DNA from: Pseudomonadota bacterium
GTDB lineage: Bacteria; Pseudomonadota; Alphaproteobacteria; Rhizobiales; Tepidamorphaceae
Assembly: GCA_023458595.1 (NCBI GenBank)
Contig: JAEWYT010000016.1
Location: 5,291-69,290 of the forward strand
DNA length: 64,000 nt
Direction of reading: 5' to 3'
Shown here: piece by piece, positions 1 through 8,951 of the stretch
How the letters are laid out: every line of letters begins with the position of its first letter
Position numbering within the stretch: the first letter of the stretch is position 1
Program-made: the position numbers and the translations under genes
Notes under the pieces: generated by a model
Database searches by the model: none
What the model was told of the DNA's origin: nothing
Seen by the model: only the letters and a program-made list of their open reading frames with translations

Positions 1-167
1 CCATGATTTCTGTCGCCAAATGGCTGTCCTTTCGCGAAAAACCCGCACGCGGACGAAAGAACCGGCACCACCGATCCAGTTTCCTACAGGATGGCATTAG
101 GCGACCCGCGGTCAAGGGGGTTGTGATCACATGTTCGAAGGGCCGACAGCCCGAGGACGGGGCGATT

Positions 168-1013
168 TCAGCGCAACCCCGCCTTCTCGAGCCGCTCGCG
201 CAGCCGGCCCGCGGGCACGGGCTCGCTCTCCCCCGCGCTCACGCGCGCCAACGCCTCGTAGACGGCCCGCGCCCGTCCGTTGCCGATCGGCAGGTCCGCG
301 GTGCGGTGATGGCGCTGTTTCAGGTCGATCATGGAGGCCGCGGCGCTCGCGTTGCCGGGTTTTCCGGTTGCCGCGGACACGAACCGGGCCAGTCGGGCGA
401 TGCGGTCGCCGGCCTCGGGGGAGAAGAACCGGTCGTAGTCGACCAGGACGACGGGCTCGTCGCCGGAAAGCGACAGGGCGAAGTCGCGGTTGTGCTGGAG
501 CCACATGCGCATCGCCACCGATCTCGGCATCAGGTCCCGTTTGGCGATCGAGCGGCAGACGGCCTCCGGATGACGGAAGCAGAAGACCGCGGCCTCGATC
601 GCGGCCCGCTCGCGCCAGTAGCGGTAGGTGACCGCGAACCGCGGATCCTTCACGAACAGGCCAGCGGAGCGCCGGCCGAACTCCGCCATCTCGGCCGAAA
701 GCGCATCGGCGCGCCGGTGAACCATCGCCGAGGTGGCCGGCAGCAGGTAGCGCCACTTGCCGGAGGTGAAGACGTTGACCAGGCGGGCGGAAGGTCTCGC
801 CGGAGGATGGATCCAGTTCTCGACGTTCACGCCGGTGCCGAGCAGCAGCCTCAGGTTGATGCCGACGGCCTCCTTGCTCTCGAAATAGCCGCTCTGGTTC
901 CACTGGTCGGCGGCGATCATGTCGCCGGGCGCGCCGAAATCGGCACCGAGGCCGGCCAGGAGCGAGGCCGTCATCGACGTGCCGGAGCGGTGCATTCCGG
1001 TGACGACGATCAT
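168..1013 (-). CDS. sulfotransferase-fold protein
   Basis: A 281-residue protein that probably transfers sulfate from PAPS to a glycan or lipid. The N-terminus carries a GMHRSGTS motif at residues 6-13, the usual 5'-phosphosulfate loop. A KDPRF segment near residue 122, followed by FRHPE near 147, fits the 3'-phosphate-binding part of the fold. The ATG was chosen because it sits directly before this conserved start; the reading frame runs further upstream only as a shadow of the glycosyltransferase gene. It lies 8 bases after that gene on the same strand, so the two are probably co-transcribed. The acceptor is unknown. Confidence 0.8.
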   Translation of the reverse strand: MIVVTGMHRSGTSMTASLLAGLGADFGAPGDMIAADQWNQSGYFESKEAVGINLRLLLGTGVNVENWIHPPARPSARLVNVFTSGKWRYLLPATSAMVHRRADALSAEMAEFGRRSAGLFVKDPRFAVTYRYWRERAAIEAAVFCFRHPEAVCRSIAKRDLMPRSVAMRMWLQHNRDFALSLSGDEPVVLVDYDRFFSPEAGDRIARLARFVSAATGKPGNASAAASMIDLKQRHHRTADLPIGNGRARAVYEALARVSAGESEPVPAGRLRERLEKAGLR

Positions 1014-1021
1014 CCCGGCCC

Positions 1022-1996
1022 TTATTCCCAGGCGGCGATGACGGCCCGGTCGGGCTGCTTGCGCGTGCCGAAGCCGACGGCCCGGCTCGCCACGTAGATC
1101 GGCCGGCGCTTCGATTCCAGGTGGATGCGGCCGACATAGAGGCCGACGACGCCCGTCACGATCAGCTGGATGCCGCTCAGGAACAGGATCAGCGTCGCGG
1201 TGGAGGCCCAGCCGGAGATCTCGTAGGTGCCGAGCATCGCGCGCACGATGATGTAGGTCGCGTAGCCGAAGGCGAGCAGCGACACCAGCGCGCCGACCTG
1301 CACGATCGCCCGGAGCGGCCAGTCGGAGAAGCTGAATACGGCCGCCGCGGCGAGCTTGATCATCTTGTGCAGCGGGTACTTGGTCTGCCCGGCGAACCTT
1401 TCCTGCCGGTCGAAGGCGACTTCCGTCTGCCGGAAGCCGTTCCAGGCGAACATGCCGCGTACGAAGCGGTCTTCCTCGCGAAGGTAGAGGAAGGCGTCGA
1501 GCGCCACCCTGTCGATGAGCCGGAAATCGCCCGTGTCGAGCGGGATGTCGAACGGCGTCAGCAAGGACAGCACCCGGTAGAACGCCTTGGCGGTCGAGCG
1601 CTTGAACCAGCTGTCGCCGCGCCGGCTGCGGCGCCGGGCGTTGACGACCTGGTAGCCTTCCTGCCACTTGGCGATCAGCTCCAGCACGGTCTCGGGCGGG
1701 TCCTGCAGGTCGGCGTCCATGACGATCACGGCGTCGCCGCTCGCCAGATCCATGCCCGCGGTGATCGCGAACTGATGGCCGAAGTTGCGGCTGAAGGCGA
1801 TGATCTTGACCCGTTTGTCCCTGCCGTGCAGGTCCTCCAGCATCGACAGCGAGGCGTCCGAACTGCCGTCGTCGATGAAGATGAACTCGACCTCGCCGTC
1901 GATCTTCCCCGCGAGCGCGCAAAGCCGCGCGTGAAGCTCGTTGATCGTCTCGGCTTCGTTGTAGACGGGGATGACGAGACTGATGACGTTCTGCAT
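1022..1996 (-). CDS. DPM1/GtrB-like family 2 glycosyltransferase
   Basis: A 324-residue GT2 enzyme, probably moving a sugar from a nucleotide donor to undecaprenyl phosphate at the inner face of the membrane. The GT-A start VIPVYNEAE is at residues 8-16, the donor-binding DDGSSD near 42 and the metal-binding DAD at 94-96 followed by LQDPPE. Two hydrophobic segments near the C-terminus (about 230-295) match the two-helix anchor of GtrB/ArnC relatives. It heads a two-gene unit with the sulfotransferase-fold gene downstream and is divergent from a second sulfotransferase, so a sulfated or lipid-linked surface glycan is the likely context. Confidence 0.88.
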   Translation of the reverse strand: MQNVISLVIPVYNEAETINELHARLCALAGKIDGEVEFIFIDDGSSDASLSMLEDLHGRDKRVKIIAFSRNFGHQFAITAGMDLASGDAVIVMDADLQDPPETVLELIAKWQEGYQVVNARRRSRRGDSWFKRSTAKAFYRVLSLLTPFDIPLDTGDFRLIDRVALDAFLYLREEDRFVRGMFAWNGFRQTEVAFDRQERFAGQTKYPLHKMIKLAAAAVFSFSDWPLRAIVQVGALVSLLAFGYATYIIVRAMLGTYEISGWASTATLILFLSGIQLIVTGVVGLYVGRIHLESKRRPIYVASRAVGFGTRKQPDRAVIAAWE

Positions 1997-2279
1997 CGGC
2001 GCGGGTCTAGAGCTCGTTTCTCGTGCGTCGGGCCCCGAAAGACCGGACCGGACGGGCGCGGCCGTTTCCCGGGCCGCTGTTCCCCGCGGGGCCGCCGGTT
2101 TTTCGCCATCGCGACGGGCAAAGTCAATCTACAGCACTTTGCGCGCCCGGAGAAACCGGCCGGCGGGGCGGCGTTGCGCCCTTCCGGCCGCGCCGATATC
2201 ATCCCGGCTGACTTCGCCGGCGGGCGGGTACCCGCTGTTCCCTCCAGCCGTTTCCGGCATTTCGAGTGTCGCGGACCCC

Positions 2280-3146
2280 ATGCGCAGCCGCTCCCTGATC
2301 AGGCGTTCGCGGAGCGACGAGATCGCCAGGCTCGTGCTCTGGAAGGCGTTCGGCACCGCCGGCATGCGGCTTTTCCGCAGGCCCCCGCTCGCCGAAACGC
2401 CCGACGTCTCGCGCACCTGCTTCGTTTTCCTGTGCGGCCTGCACCGCAGCGGCACGTCGCTCCTGCACCGGATGCTGCGCGGCATGCCCGGCGTGACGAG
2501 CTTCGCCCATACCGGCGTGCCGGAGGACGAGGGCCAGCACCTGCAGACGGTGTTCGCCTCCGCCCGCGCCCATGGTGGACCGGGCCTGTTCGCCTTCGAC
2601 GAGCGGGCCCACCTCACCGAGCGCGACGCCGAACGGCTCGGCGACCGGTCCGGCCTGCTGCTGCGCGAATGGGGCGCCTACCTCGATTTCTCGAAGCCCT
2701 TCGCGATCGAGAAGTCGCCACCCAACATCGTTCGATCGCGGTTCTTCCAGGCGTTGTTCCCCGAGTCCGCCTTTGTCTTCATCACCCGCCACCCGGTCCC
2801 GGTGGCGCTGGCGACCGCGGCCAAATGGGGGGTCGATCCCGCCCGCGCCTTCGATCACTGGGGCAGGGCGCACGCGATCATGCTGGAGGACCTGCCGCAC
2901 CTGCGGCGGGCCTGGCTGCTGACCTACGAGGCGCTGGTCTCCGATCCGGCGGCCAGCCTCGCCCCGGTCGCCGCCGGCATCGGCCTCGGCGCCGATATCG
3001 CGCTCGAGCCGGTCATCGACGCCAATGCCGAGTATTTCGGGAAATGGCGCGGGATCGACGCCGGCACGCGCGCCGAGATCGCCGCGATGATGGCGGATCG
3101 GCACGGCGCCGTGCTCGACCGGCTCGGCTACCGGTTTCCCGAATAG
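2280..3146 (+). CDS. second sulfotransferase-fold protein
   Basis: A 288-residue protein with a GLHRSGTS phosphosulfate loop at residues 53-60 and an EKSPPN segment followed by FITRHPV in the middle, the pattern of the PAPS 3'-phosphate site in bacterial sulfotransferases. The frame is open further upstream, but the ATG at 2280 is preferred because upstream residues are compositionally odd and the protein from here has ordinary family length. It is divergent from the glycosyltransferase gene and only 5 bases ahead of the flippase-like gene, suggesting one operon. The acceptor is unknown; with the protein at 168-1013 it makes two such enzymes in 3 kb. Confidence 0.8.
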   Translation: MRSRSLIRRSRSDEIARLVLWKAFGTAGMRLFRRPPLAETPDVSRTCFVFLCGLHRSGTSLLHRMLRGMPGVTSFAHTGVPEDEGQHLQTVFASARAHGGPGLFAFDERAHLTERDAERLGDRSGLLLREWGAYLDFSKPFAIEKSPPNIVRSRFFQALFPESAFVFITRHPVPVALATAAKWGVDPARAFDHWGRAHAIMLEDLPHLRRAWLLTYEALVSDPAASLAPVAAGIGLGADIALEPVIDANAEYFGKWRGIDAGTRAEIAAMMADRHGAVLDRLGYRFPE

Positions 3147-3151
3147 CCCCG

Positions 3152-4111
3152 ATGGCACCGGGATCGACGATGGCGCGCAGATACGTCTTGCCCACGCTGC
3201 TCTGGCTGGTGCTCGTCTACGCGCTGTTCCAGCTCGTCGAGCGGTTTCCGCCGATGGAGCGCTGGTGGGGCTTCCTGACGCCCGACCGTCTGGCGGCGAT
3301 CGCCTGGTTCGCCGTCCTGTTCGTCGTCGCGAACCTCCTGCGGGCCCTGCGGTTCGGGATACTGGTGCGCAGCTCGGTGCCCGTCGGCTGGCCCGCGGTG
3401 CTGACGACCTTTCCCTGGCTGTTCATGATCGGCGCGCTGACGCCCTTCCGGCTCGGCGAGGGGCTGCGGGCGGTATGGATCCGCAAGTATGGCGGGTCCT
3501 CGGGCGAGGCGATCGGCTTCATGGTCGGCGAGCGGGCGCTCGACCTTCTGATGCTGCTCGTCCTCGGCGTGCTGGGGCTCGTGCTCGCGCCCTCGACCGG
3601 AGACATGTCGCCCGTGATCCCGGCGATCGTCCTTGCCGGCGCGGCGGCGGCGCTGGTCGCCGCGACCGCGATGGGGCCGAGGCTCGCCGCGATCGCCGGA
3701 CGCTACGGCCCGCTCGCCAGGCTCGGCGTGCCGCAGATGATCCTTGCGATCGGATTCCTGCGCCGCCGCCATCTCGGCGCGGCGACGATCGGCCTGAGCA
3801 TCGTCATCTGGCTGGTCGGCGCGCTGTCCTTCTACATCCCGCTCTATGCAATGGTCGGTGTAGCGTCTATTGGAGGGGCGTTTCTGAGCATTGCCGCGGT
3901 GAATCTGATACGGATCGTTTCGCCGGCGCCCGGAAACATCGGCTCCTATCAGGCGGCGATGGTCGCCGCGCTCCTGCTCTATCGCGTGAGCGCGGAGGAC
4001 GGTCTCATCGTCGCGGTGCTGCTGCAGGTGGCGATGCTGACCATGCTGGTGGCGCAGGGATTTGCCGCCCGGCTCGTTTCGCTTGCGGCCGGGCTGGATA
4101 ACAGGGGGTAG
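3152..4111 (+). CDS. flippase-like integral membrane protein (LPG synthase TM-domain family)
   Basis: A 319-residue polytopic membrane protein with about eight hydrophobic segments. It resembles the lysylphosphatidylglycerol synthase transmembrane (UPF0104/AglD-like) family. The ending NLIRIVSPAPGNIGSYQ, with a conserved P-x-P-G-x-x-G turn, is typical, as is an early LRALRFGIL stretch. Members are thought to flip lipid-linked substrates or sit beside glycosyltransferases. An alternative ATG lies at 3170. Spacing of 5 bases from the sulfotransferase points to coupled expression. The function in this glycan patch is inferred from neighbours only. Confidence 0.75.
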   Translation: MAPGSTMARRYVLPTLLWLVLVYALFQLVERFPPMERWWGFLTPDRLAAIAWFAVLFVVANLLRALRFGILVRSSVPVGWPAVLTTFPWLFMIGALTPFRLGEGLRAVWIRKYGGSSGEAIGFMVGERALDLLMLLVLGVLGLVLAPSTGDMSPVIPAIVLAGAAAALVAATAMGPRLAAIAGRYGPLARLGVPQMILAIGFLRRRHLGAATIGLSIVIWLVGALSFYIPLYAMVGVASIGGAFLSIAAVNLIRIVSPAPGNIGSYQAAMVAALLLYRVSAEDGLIVAVLLQVAMLTMLVAQGFAARLVSLAAGLDNRG

Positions 4112-4171
4112 GATCGGCGCAGCGTCCGGCCGGAACGCGTCCGCGGCGTCGAGCGAAGAACGGTTGGACGG

Positions 4172-5674
4172 ATGCTGACTACCGCGAGCGAAAGCCGAAC
4201 AGGCTCGACCGGGATGCTGCGGGCCCTGATCCGCAGCCCGTACCTCTGGACGGCGGTCGCCGTGATCCTCTTCGTCGCGGTGCGGATGATCACGTCGCAC
4301 GCGATTCACTTCATCCCCGCCAACGGCGACGAGCGCTACCAGTTCGCGATCGTCAAGCACGGCTTCGATATCAACCGCGGCAGCTTCCTTCCGGGGATCG
4401 GCATCTACCTCAGCGGCTTTCGTTACTTCTGGGGCAATATCCCGCTGGAGGACGCCCGCGTGATCGTCGGCGTCACGAATTCGCTCCTGTTCGCCGTGGC
4501 GTTTGCCCTGATCGCGCGGACGATGGGGATCTGGAGCGCCATCGCCTTCACGATAGTCATGTCGTTCTGCTTCGAGTGGAACCTGATGGCATGGACGCTG
4601 TGGGGCGAGCACGCGGGCAGCGTCCTGCTCGTGATCAACTTCCTGTTCGTGTACTGGCTGACGGATGCGATCGTCGCCGGAAGGAGGGTGCCGGTCTGGG
4701 CGTACCTCGCGTTGCTGATCATCTTCGGCATATCGCTCTACGTCCGCCAGAACTTCATGATCTTTCCGGTAATCGCGCTGGTGCTCAGCTCCCTTGCGTT
4801 CGCCGTCGTCTATTTCAGGGATCGCAAGCGCAACCTGCGCGTCTTCATGGTGCCGCTCGTCTATGCCGTCGGCCTGCTGTTCCTGACGCCGTGGACGATG
4901 GCGCTGTCGAAGCACGTCGGCGGCTTTCGCGTGGCCCCCGTGAGCCAGGATATCTCCCTGGCGATTCACTACGGCTACAAGAGACTGATGCCGATGGTCC
5001 GCAAGAAGATCGTTGAGCACCACGCCCGCACGTCCGGAAAGACCCGCGAGGAGATCGACGAGTCGGAGTTCAAGGGCAACTCCTTCCTGGTCGTGCACCG
5101 GGCCGCGCGCTACCAGTCACGGGACGAGCACCGGCCGCTGCTGGACATCTTCAAGGAGTACCGGGAATACGCGCTGAAGGGGCTGACGCTCAATCACGCG
5201 ATCGTCGAAGTCCAGGACGCCTGGCAGCGTTTCCTTTTCGGCGCCGGCAAGTTCGGCACCAGCTTCTTCGAGATGCAGTACTGGCGTCTCGATGCGCCGG
5301 TGGCGGTCCGCGCCTTGCTCCAGACGGTCTATTCGACGATCTACGTCACCGCCTTCGCGCTGTCCTTCGCCGTCGCGGTGATCCCCTTCTGGGGCACGCT
5401 GCGCGAGCAACTCCTCGTCATCGCCTTCAAGGGCACGTTCCTGTTCGCCTGCCTCAATCCGTTCGTGCACCGCACCAACGCCCGGCATCACCAGTTCGTC
5501 GTGCCCCTGATGGTGGTCGGGGCGCTGCTCCTGTTCCGGGAGTGCTACCGTCTCGCCAGGACCTCCTCCTATTCCGACATGGCGGCGGCGGAGAAGGCGC
5601 TGTTCTTCCTGCAGGCCGCGGGCGGGCTGGCGATCCTGTCGCTGGCGCTCGTCATCGCGTTGTATCCGGCCTGA
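4172..5674 (+). CDS. polytopic membrane protein, GT39/ArnT-like glycosyltransferase candidate
   Basis: A 500-residue protein with roughly ten to twelve hydrophobic helices. Near the N-terminus is ANGDERYQFA, an acidic pair in the first periplasmic loop such as GT-C enzymes use to bind lipid-phosphate sugars; this is the main hint of function. It follows the flippase-like gene by 60 bases in the same direction. A second possible start, MLRAL, lies at 4214. I cannot name a donor or acceptor, and a non-catalytic polytopic protein cannot be excluded. Confidence 0.6.
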   Translation: MLTTASESRTGSTGMLRALIRSPYLWTAVAVILFVAVRMITSHAIHFIPANGDERYQFAIVKHGFDINRGSFLPGIGIYLSGFRYFWGNIPLEDARVIVGVTNSLLFAVAFALIARTMGIWSAIAFTIVMSFCFEWNLMAWTLWGEHAGSVLLVINFLFVYWLTDAIVAGRRVPVWAYLALLIIFGISLYVRQNFMIFPVIALVLSSLAFAVVYFRDRKRNLRVFMVPLVYAVGLLFLTPWTMALSKHVGGFRVAPVSQDISLAIHYGYKRLMPMVRKKIVEHHARTSGKTREEIDESEFKGNSFLVVHRAARYQSRDEHRPLLDIFKEYREYALKGLTLNHAIVEVQDAWQRFLFGAGKFGTSFFEMQYWRLDAPVAVRALLQTVYSTIYVTAFALSFAVAVIPFWGTLREQLLVIAFKGTFLFACLNPFVHRTNARHHQFVVPLMVVGALLLFRECYRLARTSSYSDMAAAEKALFFLQAAGGLAILSLALVIALYPA

Positions 5675-5753
5675 GACACGGGGCTTTTCAGAGGCTCCGG
5701 TGTTGTTGTCTGTGAACGGTCCAAGCGCCGGCGCCGGCCGGGGGGGGTTCCGA

Positions 5754-6392
5754 ATGTACTTCGATTTCGCCGAGATCGCGCCGGGCGACTACGCCAAGCT
5801 CCTCAACGCCGCGGTCGTGCCGCGACCGATCGCCTGGCTGGTGACGAAGAGCGCCTCCGGCGAGCTCAACGCCGCGCCGTTCTCGTATTTCAACGTCTTC
5901 TCCGGCAACCCGCCGATCGTCGGCGTCGGCATCGGCTCGCGCGACGGCGCGCAGTCGAAGGACAGTTCGGCGAACATCCTGGCGACCCGCGAGTTCGTCG
6001 TGAACCTGGTCTCCTACGAGACGCGTCACATGATGAATGTCTGCGGTGCCGACTACTCCGCAGGCATCAGCGAGATCGAGCGTGCCGGCCTGTCGACCGC
6101 CGCGAGCGTCAACGTCGGCGTGCCGCGCATCGCCGAAAGCCCGGTGGCGCTCGAATGCGTGCTGCACGAGACGGTCGACCTCGGCAATCGCCGCCATATC
6201 GTCATCGGCCGCGTCGTCGGGGCCTATTTCCGCGACGACATGGTGATCGACCGCGACAGGCGATACATCGACACGCCGAAGCTGGACCTGATCGGCCGCC
6301 TGCACGGTCGCGGCTGGTACGCGCGGCTGAGCGATCTGTTCGAGATGCCGCGCGTGAGCGTCGAGGACGTCGAGAAGGGCAGGGGCGGCTGA
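5754..6392 (+). CDS. flavin reductase-like domain protein
   Basis: A 212-residue protein of the flavin reductase-like/FMN-binding split-barrel family. It has the usual N-terminal PRPIAWLVT, an APFSYFN stretch and a DSSANI segment leading to EFVVNLV. Such proteins bind FMN and either reduce flavin for a partner monooxygenase or act on small molecules. The ATG at 5754 is chosen over one at 5700 because a G-rich ribosome site precedes it and conserved sequence begins at once. It converges on the hydratase gene with 28 bases between them. Confidence 0.8.
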   Translation: MYFDFAEIAPGDYAKLLNAAVVPRPIAWLVTKSASGELNAAPFSYFNVFSGNPPIVGVGIGSRDGAQSKDSSANILATREFVVNLVSYETRHMMNVCGADYSAGISEIERAGLSTAASVNVGVPRIAESPVALECVLHETVDLGNRRHIVIGRVVGAYFRDDMVIDRDRRYIDTPKLDLIGRLHGRGWYARLSDLFEMPRVSVEDVEKGRGG

Positions 6393-6420
6393 TCGCGTCC
6401 GACGCCCGTATCCGCGGGGC

Positions 6421-7191
6421 TCAGTCGAACGTCGCCTCGACCGGCCCGAAGGGCTGGAACTCGCAGCGCACCGCGTCGCCGCGCGCGATCGCGTACTGTT
6501 TCGTGAACGAGCCCGACATGATGCGCTGGCCGGCGCTGATGCCGCGGCCGAAACCGGCGAGCTTGTTGGCGAGCCAGACGACCGAGAGCAGCGCGCCGCC
6601 GTCCATGACGTTCGAACCCGGCGCACTCTCCTGCAGACCCCCGTTGACGTAAACGGAAACGTCCGAGCGCCCCAGATCGCCGTTTTCCGCGGTCAGCGCG
6701 ACCGGCGCCCCGACCACGAAGGCCTTCTGCTGGGCGTTGTCCGCCATGGCGAGAGCGAGGTCGCCGGAGAGGTCGCCGCGTTTCTCGATGATCTCGAGCG
6801 CCGGCGCGGCATGCGTGACCGCCGCGCGCGCCGCCTCGAGATCGACGCCCGGTCCCTCGAGGTCCGATCCGACGGTCAGGCAGAGTTCGTTCTCGAAGCC
6901 CGGCGCGATCAGGTCGGCGAAGGCGAACCGGTGGCCGCTCGGGCACGCGCCGCTCTCGAGAAGGTAGCCGAAGCAGGGTTCGTAGACGCCCTGCTGGGCA
7001 CGCATCGCCGCCGCCGTCAGCCCGACCTTCCATCCCGCCTGCCGCTCGCCCGCCGACAGATGCCGGTCGAGAAGGTCGAGTTGCACGGCATAGGCCTCGT
7101 CCATGCTCATGCGCCCGCCCCAGCGCGGCGGCATGTGCCGTCCGGCCCTCAGTTCGTCCCACAGGTCGTCCGCTATCGCCTTCGTGTCCAT
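6421..7191 (-). CDS. 2-keto-4-pentenoate hydratase / oxalocrotonate decarboxylase family protein
   Basis: A 256-residue enzyme of the MhpD/FAH-fold family. An N-terminal helical part with QAGWKVGLT at about 50 is followed by an acidic metal-binding region, ENELCLTVG near 100 and ALEIIEKRGD near 131, and by the C-terminal IMSGSFTKQY motif near 225. Family members hydrate 2-hydroxypentadienoates or decarboxylate 4-oxalocrotonate in meta-cleavage pathways. No ring-cleavage genes lie next to it, so the substrate here is open. It is transcribed away from the porin, sharing the 413-base region between them. Confidence 0.82.
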   Translation of the reverse strand: MDTKAIADDLWDELRAGRHMPPRWGGRMSMDEAYAVQLDLLDRHLSAGERQAGWKVGLTAAAMRAQQGVYEPCFGYLLESGACPSGHRFAFADLIAPGFENELCLTVGSDLEGPGVDLEAARAAVTHAAPALEIIEKRGDLSGDLALAMADNAQQKAFVVGAPVALTAENGDLGRSDVSVYVNGGLQESAPGSNVMDGGALLSVVWLANKLAGFGRGISAGQRIMSGSFTKQYAIARGDAVRCEFQPFGPVEATFD

Positions 7192-7419
7192 GTCCGCCGC
7201 TGCCGAGTCGCGCCTTGTCGCCGGGAAACACTAGCCGCTTCTCGCCGCCGCGTCAGTGAATGCCTCGCGGCGCGGTTCCGGTTCGTTCCCGTCGCCAGGC
7301 GCCATGTCGGGCCGGCGCGGCGCCGCGGGAGCGGCGGCGGTGCGGCCAGAAGCGTTGCAGGCGCGCAACTCCCGTCTGCCGAATTGGCGCCGGGGGCACC
7401 GATCGGCATTCTTTCGTTG

Positions 7420-7443
7420 GCTCACCGAAGCGGAGGCTATAAT
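7420..7443 (+). promoter_or_regulatory. candidate sigma-70 promoter for the porin
   Basis: TATAAT at 7438-7443 is a perfect -10 hexamer in otherwise GC-rich DNA. A weaker TTG-containing -35 (GTTGGC or TTGGCT) lies 15-16 bases upstream, slightly short of ideal. It would give a leader of about 155 bases before the porin ATG. Inferred from sequence only. Confidence 0.5.
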
Positions 7444-7484
7444 TGTTTGAAACAACGTGCGGAATCCACGGGCTTCGTTTCCCC

Positions 7485-7511
7485 GAGGAGGTGCCGGAGA
7501 GGAGGTGCCGG
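7485..7511 (+). repeat. 13-base tandem direct repeat in porin leader
   Basis: GAGGAGGTGCCGG occurs at 7485-7497 and again at 7499-7511. Each copy contains a strong Shine-Dalgarno-like GGAGG, yet neither is close to the porin start at 7605. They could be decoy ribosome sites, a regulator site or a chance duplication. Confidence 0.7.
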
Positions 7512-7604
7512 TGAGGGGGCGTCCGGCAGCGGCGGTCCGGGATCGGCGGACAGGCGTCGGGATCGCGGCCGGGGAAACCGAGCGGTGATGCGGGGTTGGC
7601 GGAA

Positions 7605-8951
7605 ATGAAGAAGGTCCTTTTCGGTCTGGCGATCGCGCTGCCTGCCTTTGTCGCCGGCGCCGATGCGGCGGACATGACCATGGACGTGAAGGCGCCGAGG
7701 GAGCCCGTCTACCGCTGCGACATCACCGGCTTCATCGAGCTGCCGGGCACCGACATCTGCTTTAAGGTGAGCGGCTACGCGGCGCTCGAGGTCTACGCCT
7801 TCGAGGACCAGTGGCCGCCGTCCTCGGGCGCGGCCTACGGCATCGTTCCCGACGGCCACACCCTCGAAGACACCTTCGGGATGTACGCCTTCGCCCACAT
7901 CAATTTCGACGCCCGCACGGCGACCGAATACGGGACCGTGCGCGCCTTCGTCGAGGGCGAGCTCACCGACAACGATACCCGCACCGGCGGCGCGTTCGGC
8001 CTGCGCCACGCCTTCGTCCAGTTCGGCAACTGGACGTTCGGCAAGACGTGGTCGACCTTCCTGCATCTCGACTCGAGCCCGATCTACTCCGACGTCGTGA
8101 CGGCGACGGGCGACAACTACATGCGCCGCAGCCAGATCCGCTACACGCAGGCCTTCGGCAGCGGCTGGTCGGTGTCGGTCGCGCTCGAGGATCAGGCGTA
8201 CTCCTATCCCTATGCGCTCCGCGCGACGGGCGTCTGGGGGCCGGTCGCCGCCTTCACGGTCGTCAACGACCGCAACGAGATGCCCGACGTGGTCGCCAAT
8301 CTCCGCCTCGACAGCGACTGGGGCAACGCGCAGGTCGCCGGCGCGCTGCACCGCAACGAGTTCCGCGACGTGAACGCGGCCGGCCTGCCGGTCGGATGGA
8401 CGGACGCGGACTTCGGCTGGGCCCTGCTGGGCGGCGCGATGGTCAAGACGCCGGTCACGGGCGAATACGACTACTTCACCCTGAAAGGCATCTATACGGA
8501 CGGGGCGAGCCAGTACAACGAGGACAACCTGCTCGCGTCGGGCAACGTCGTGTGGGGCAACTGCGCCTTGCCGGTCGGCGTCACCGACTGCATCCTCGAC
8601 CGGGTGACGTCATGGTCGGTGCTGGCCTCCCACACCCACTTCTGGACCTACACGGTCTACACGACGATCGGCGCAGGCTACCAGAACCTCAAGTCGCCCC
8701 TGACGTCCTACAACCCGTTCGTTCCCTCCTTCTCGTCGGACTTCGAGATGGATACCTACGAGGTGTTCGCCAACATCTCGTGGAAACCGGTGGCGCAGAC
8801 GACCTTCATGCTCGACGTCCACTACGGCCATGTCGACTTCAACGGCGCGGGGACGTCCGGCGGGGTGTTCAATCCCTTCATCGTCGATCCGGCCGCGAAG
8901 GACAGCCAGGGGGCCTTCCTCGTCGCCCTCGACATTCGCCGCTCCTTCTGA
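7605..8951 (+). CDS. outer membrane porin, rhizobial porin type
   Basis: A 448-residue outer membrane protein. The signal peptide MKKVLFGLAIALPAFVAGADA is expected to be cleaved near residue 21. The mature part has the CDITGFIELPGTDICFKVSGY start typical of the Hyphomicrobiales Omp2b/RopA-type porins, alternating beta strands through the body and a C-terminal Phe (RRSF) for BAM recognition. These form trimeric 16-strand channels for small hydrophilic solutes. The ATG at 7605 is preferred over a TTG at 7596 because it begins the signal peptide. Confidence 0.9.
   Translation: MKKVLFGLAIALPAFVAGADAADMTMDVKAPREPVYRCDITGFIELPGTDICFKVSGYAALEVYAFEDQWPPSSGAAYGIVPDGHTLEDTFGMYAFAHINFDARTATEYGTVRAFVEGELTDNDTRTGGAFGLRHAFVQFGNWTFGKTWSTFLHLDSSPIYSDVVTATGDNYMRRSQIRYTQAFGSGWSVSVALEDQAYSYPYALRATGVWGPVAAFTVVNDRNEMPDVVANLRLDSDWGNAQVAGALHRNEFRDVNAAGLPVGWTDADFGWALLGGAMVKTPVTGEYDYFTLKGIYTDGASQYNEDNLLASGNVVWGNCALPVGVTDCILDRVTSWSVLASHTHFWTYTVYTTIGAGYQNLKSPLTSYNPFVPSFSSDFEMDTYEVFANISWKPVAQTTFMLDVHYGHVDFNGAGTSGGVFNPFIVDPAAKDSQGAFLVALDIRRSF

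Larger units (their letters stand above)
7192..7604. other. divergent intergenic region between hydratase and porin genes
   Basis: This 413-base stretch has no convincing gene. It must hold promoters for both flanking genes. A perfect TATAAT hexamer lies at 7438-7443, and a 13-base direct repeat lies in the presumed porin leader. The part next to the hydratase is GC-rich with no clear signal. Confidence 0.7.

Noticed and set aside
2085..2110. CCCCGCGGGG palindrome followed by T-rich bases near 2100 as a terminator
   Set aside because: It lies between divergent genes where no transcript is expected to end, and such palindromes are common in GC-rich DNA.
1121..3151. Long plus-strand extension upstream of the flippase-like gene
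   Set aside because: It runs antisense to the glycosyltransferase and across the sulfotransferase gene out of frame; the hydrophobic protein begins at 3152.
3128..5098. Long minus-strand open frame of 656 codons
   Set aside because: It lies opposite the flippase-like and polytopic glycosyltransferase genes, is rich in Arg, Asp, His and Gln with no domain, and is typical of antisense frames in GC-rich DNA.
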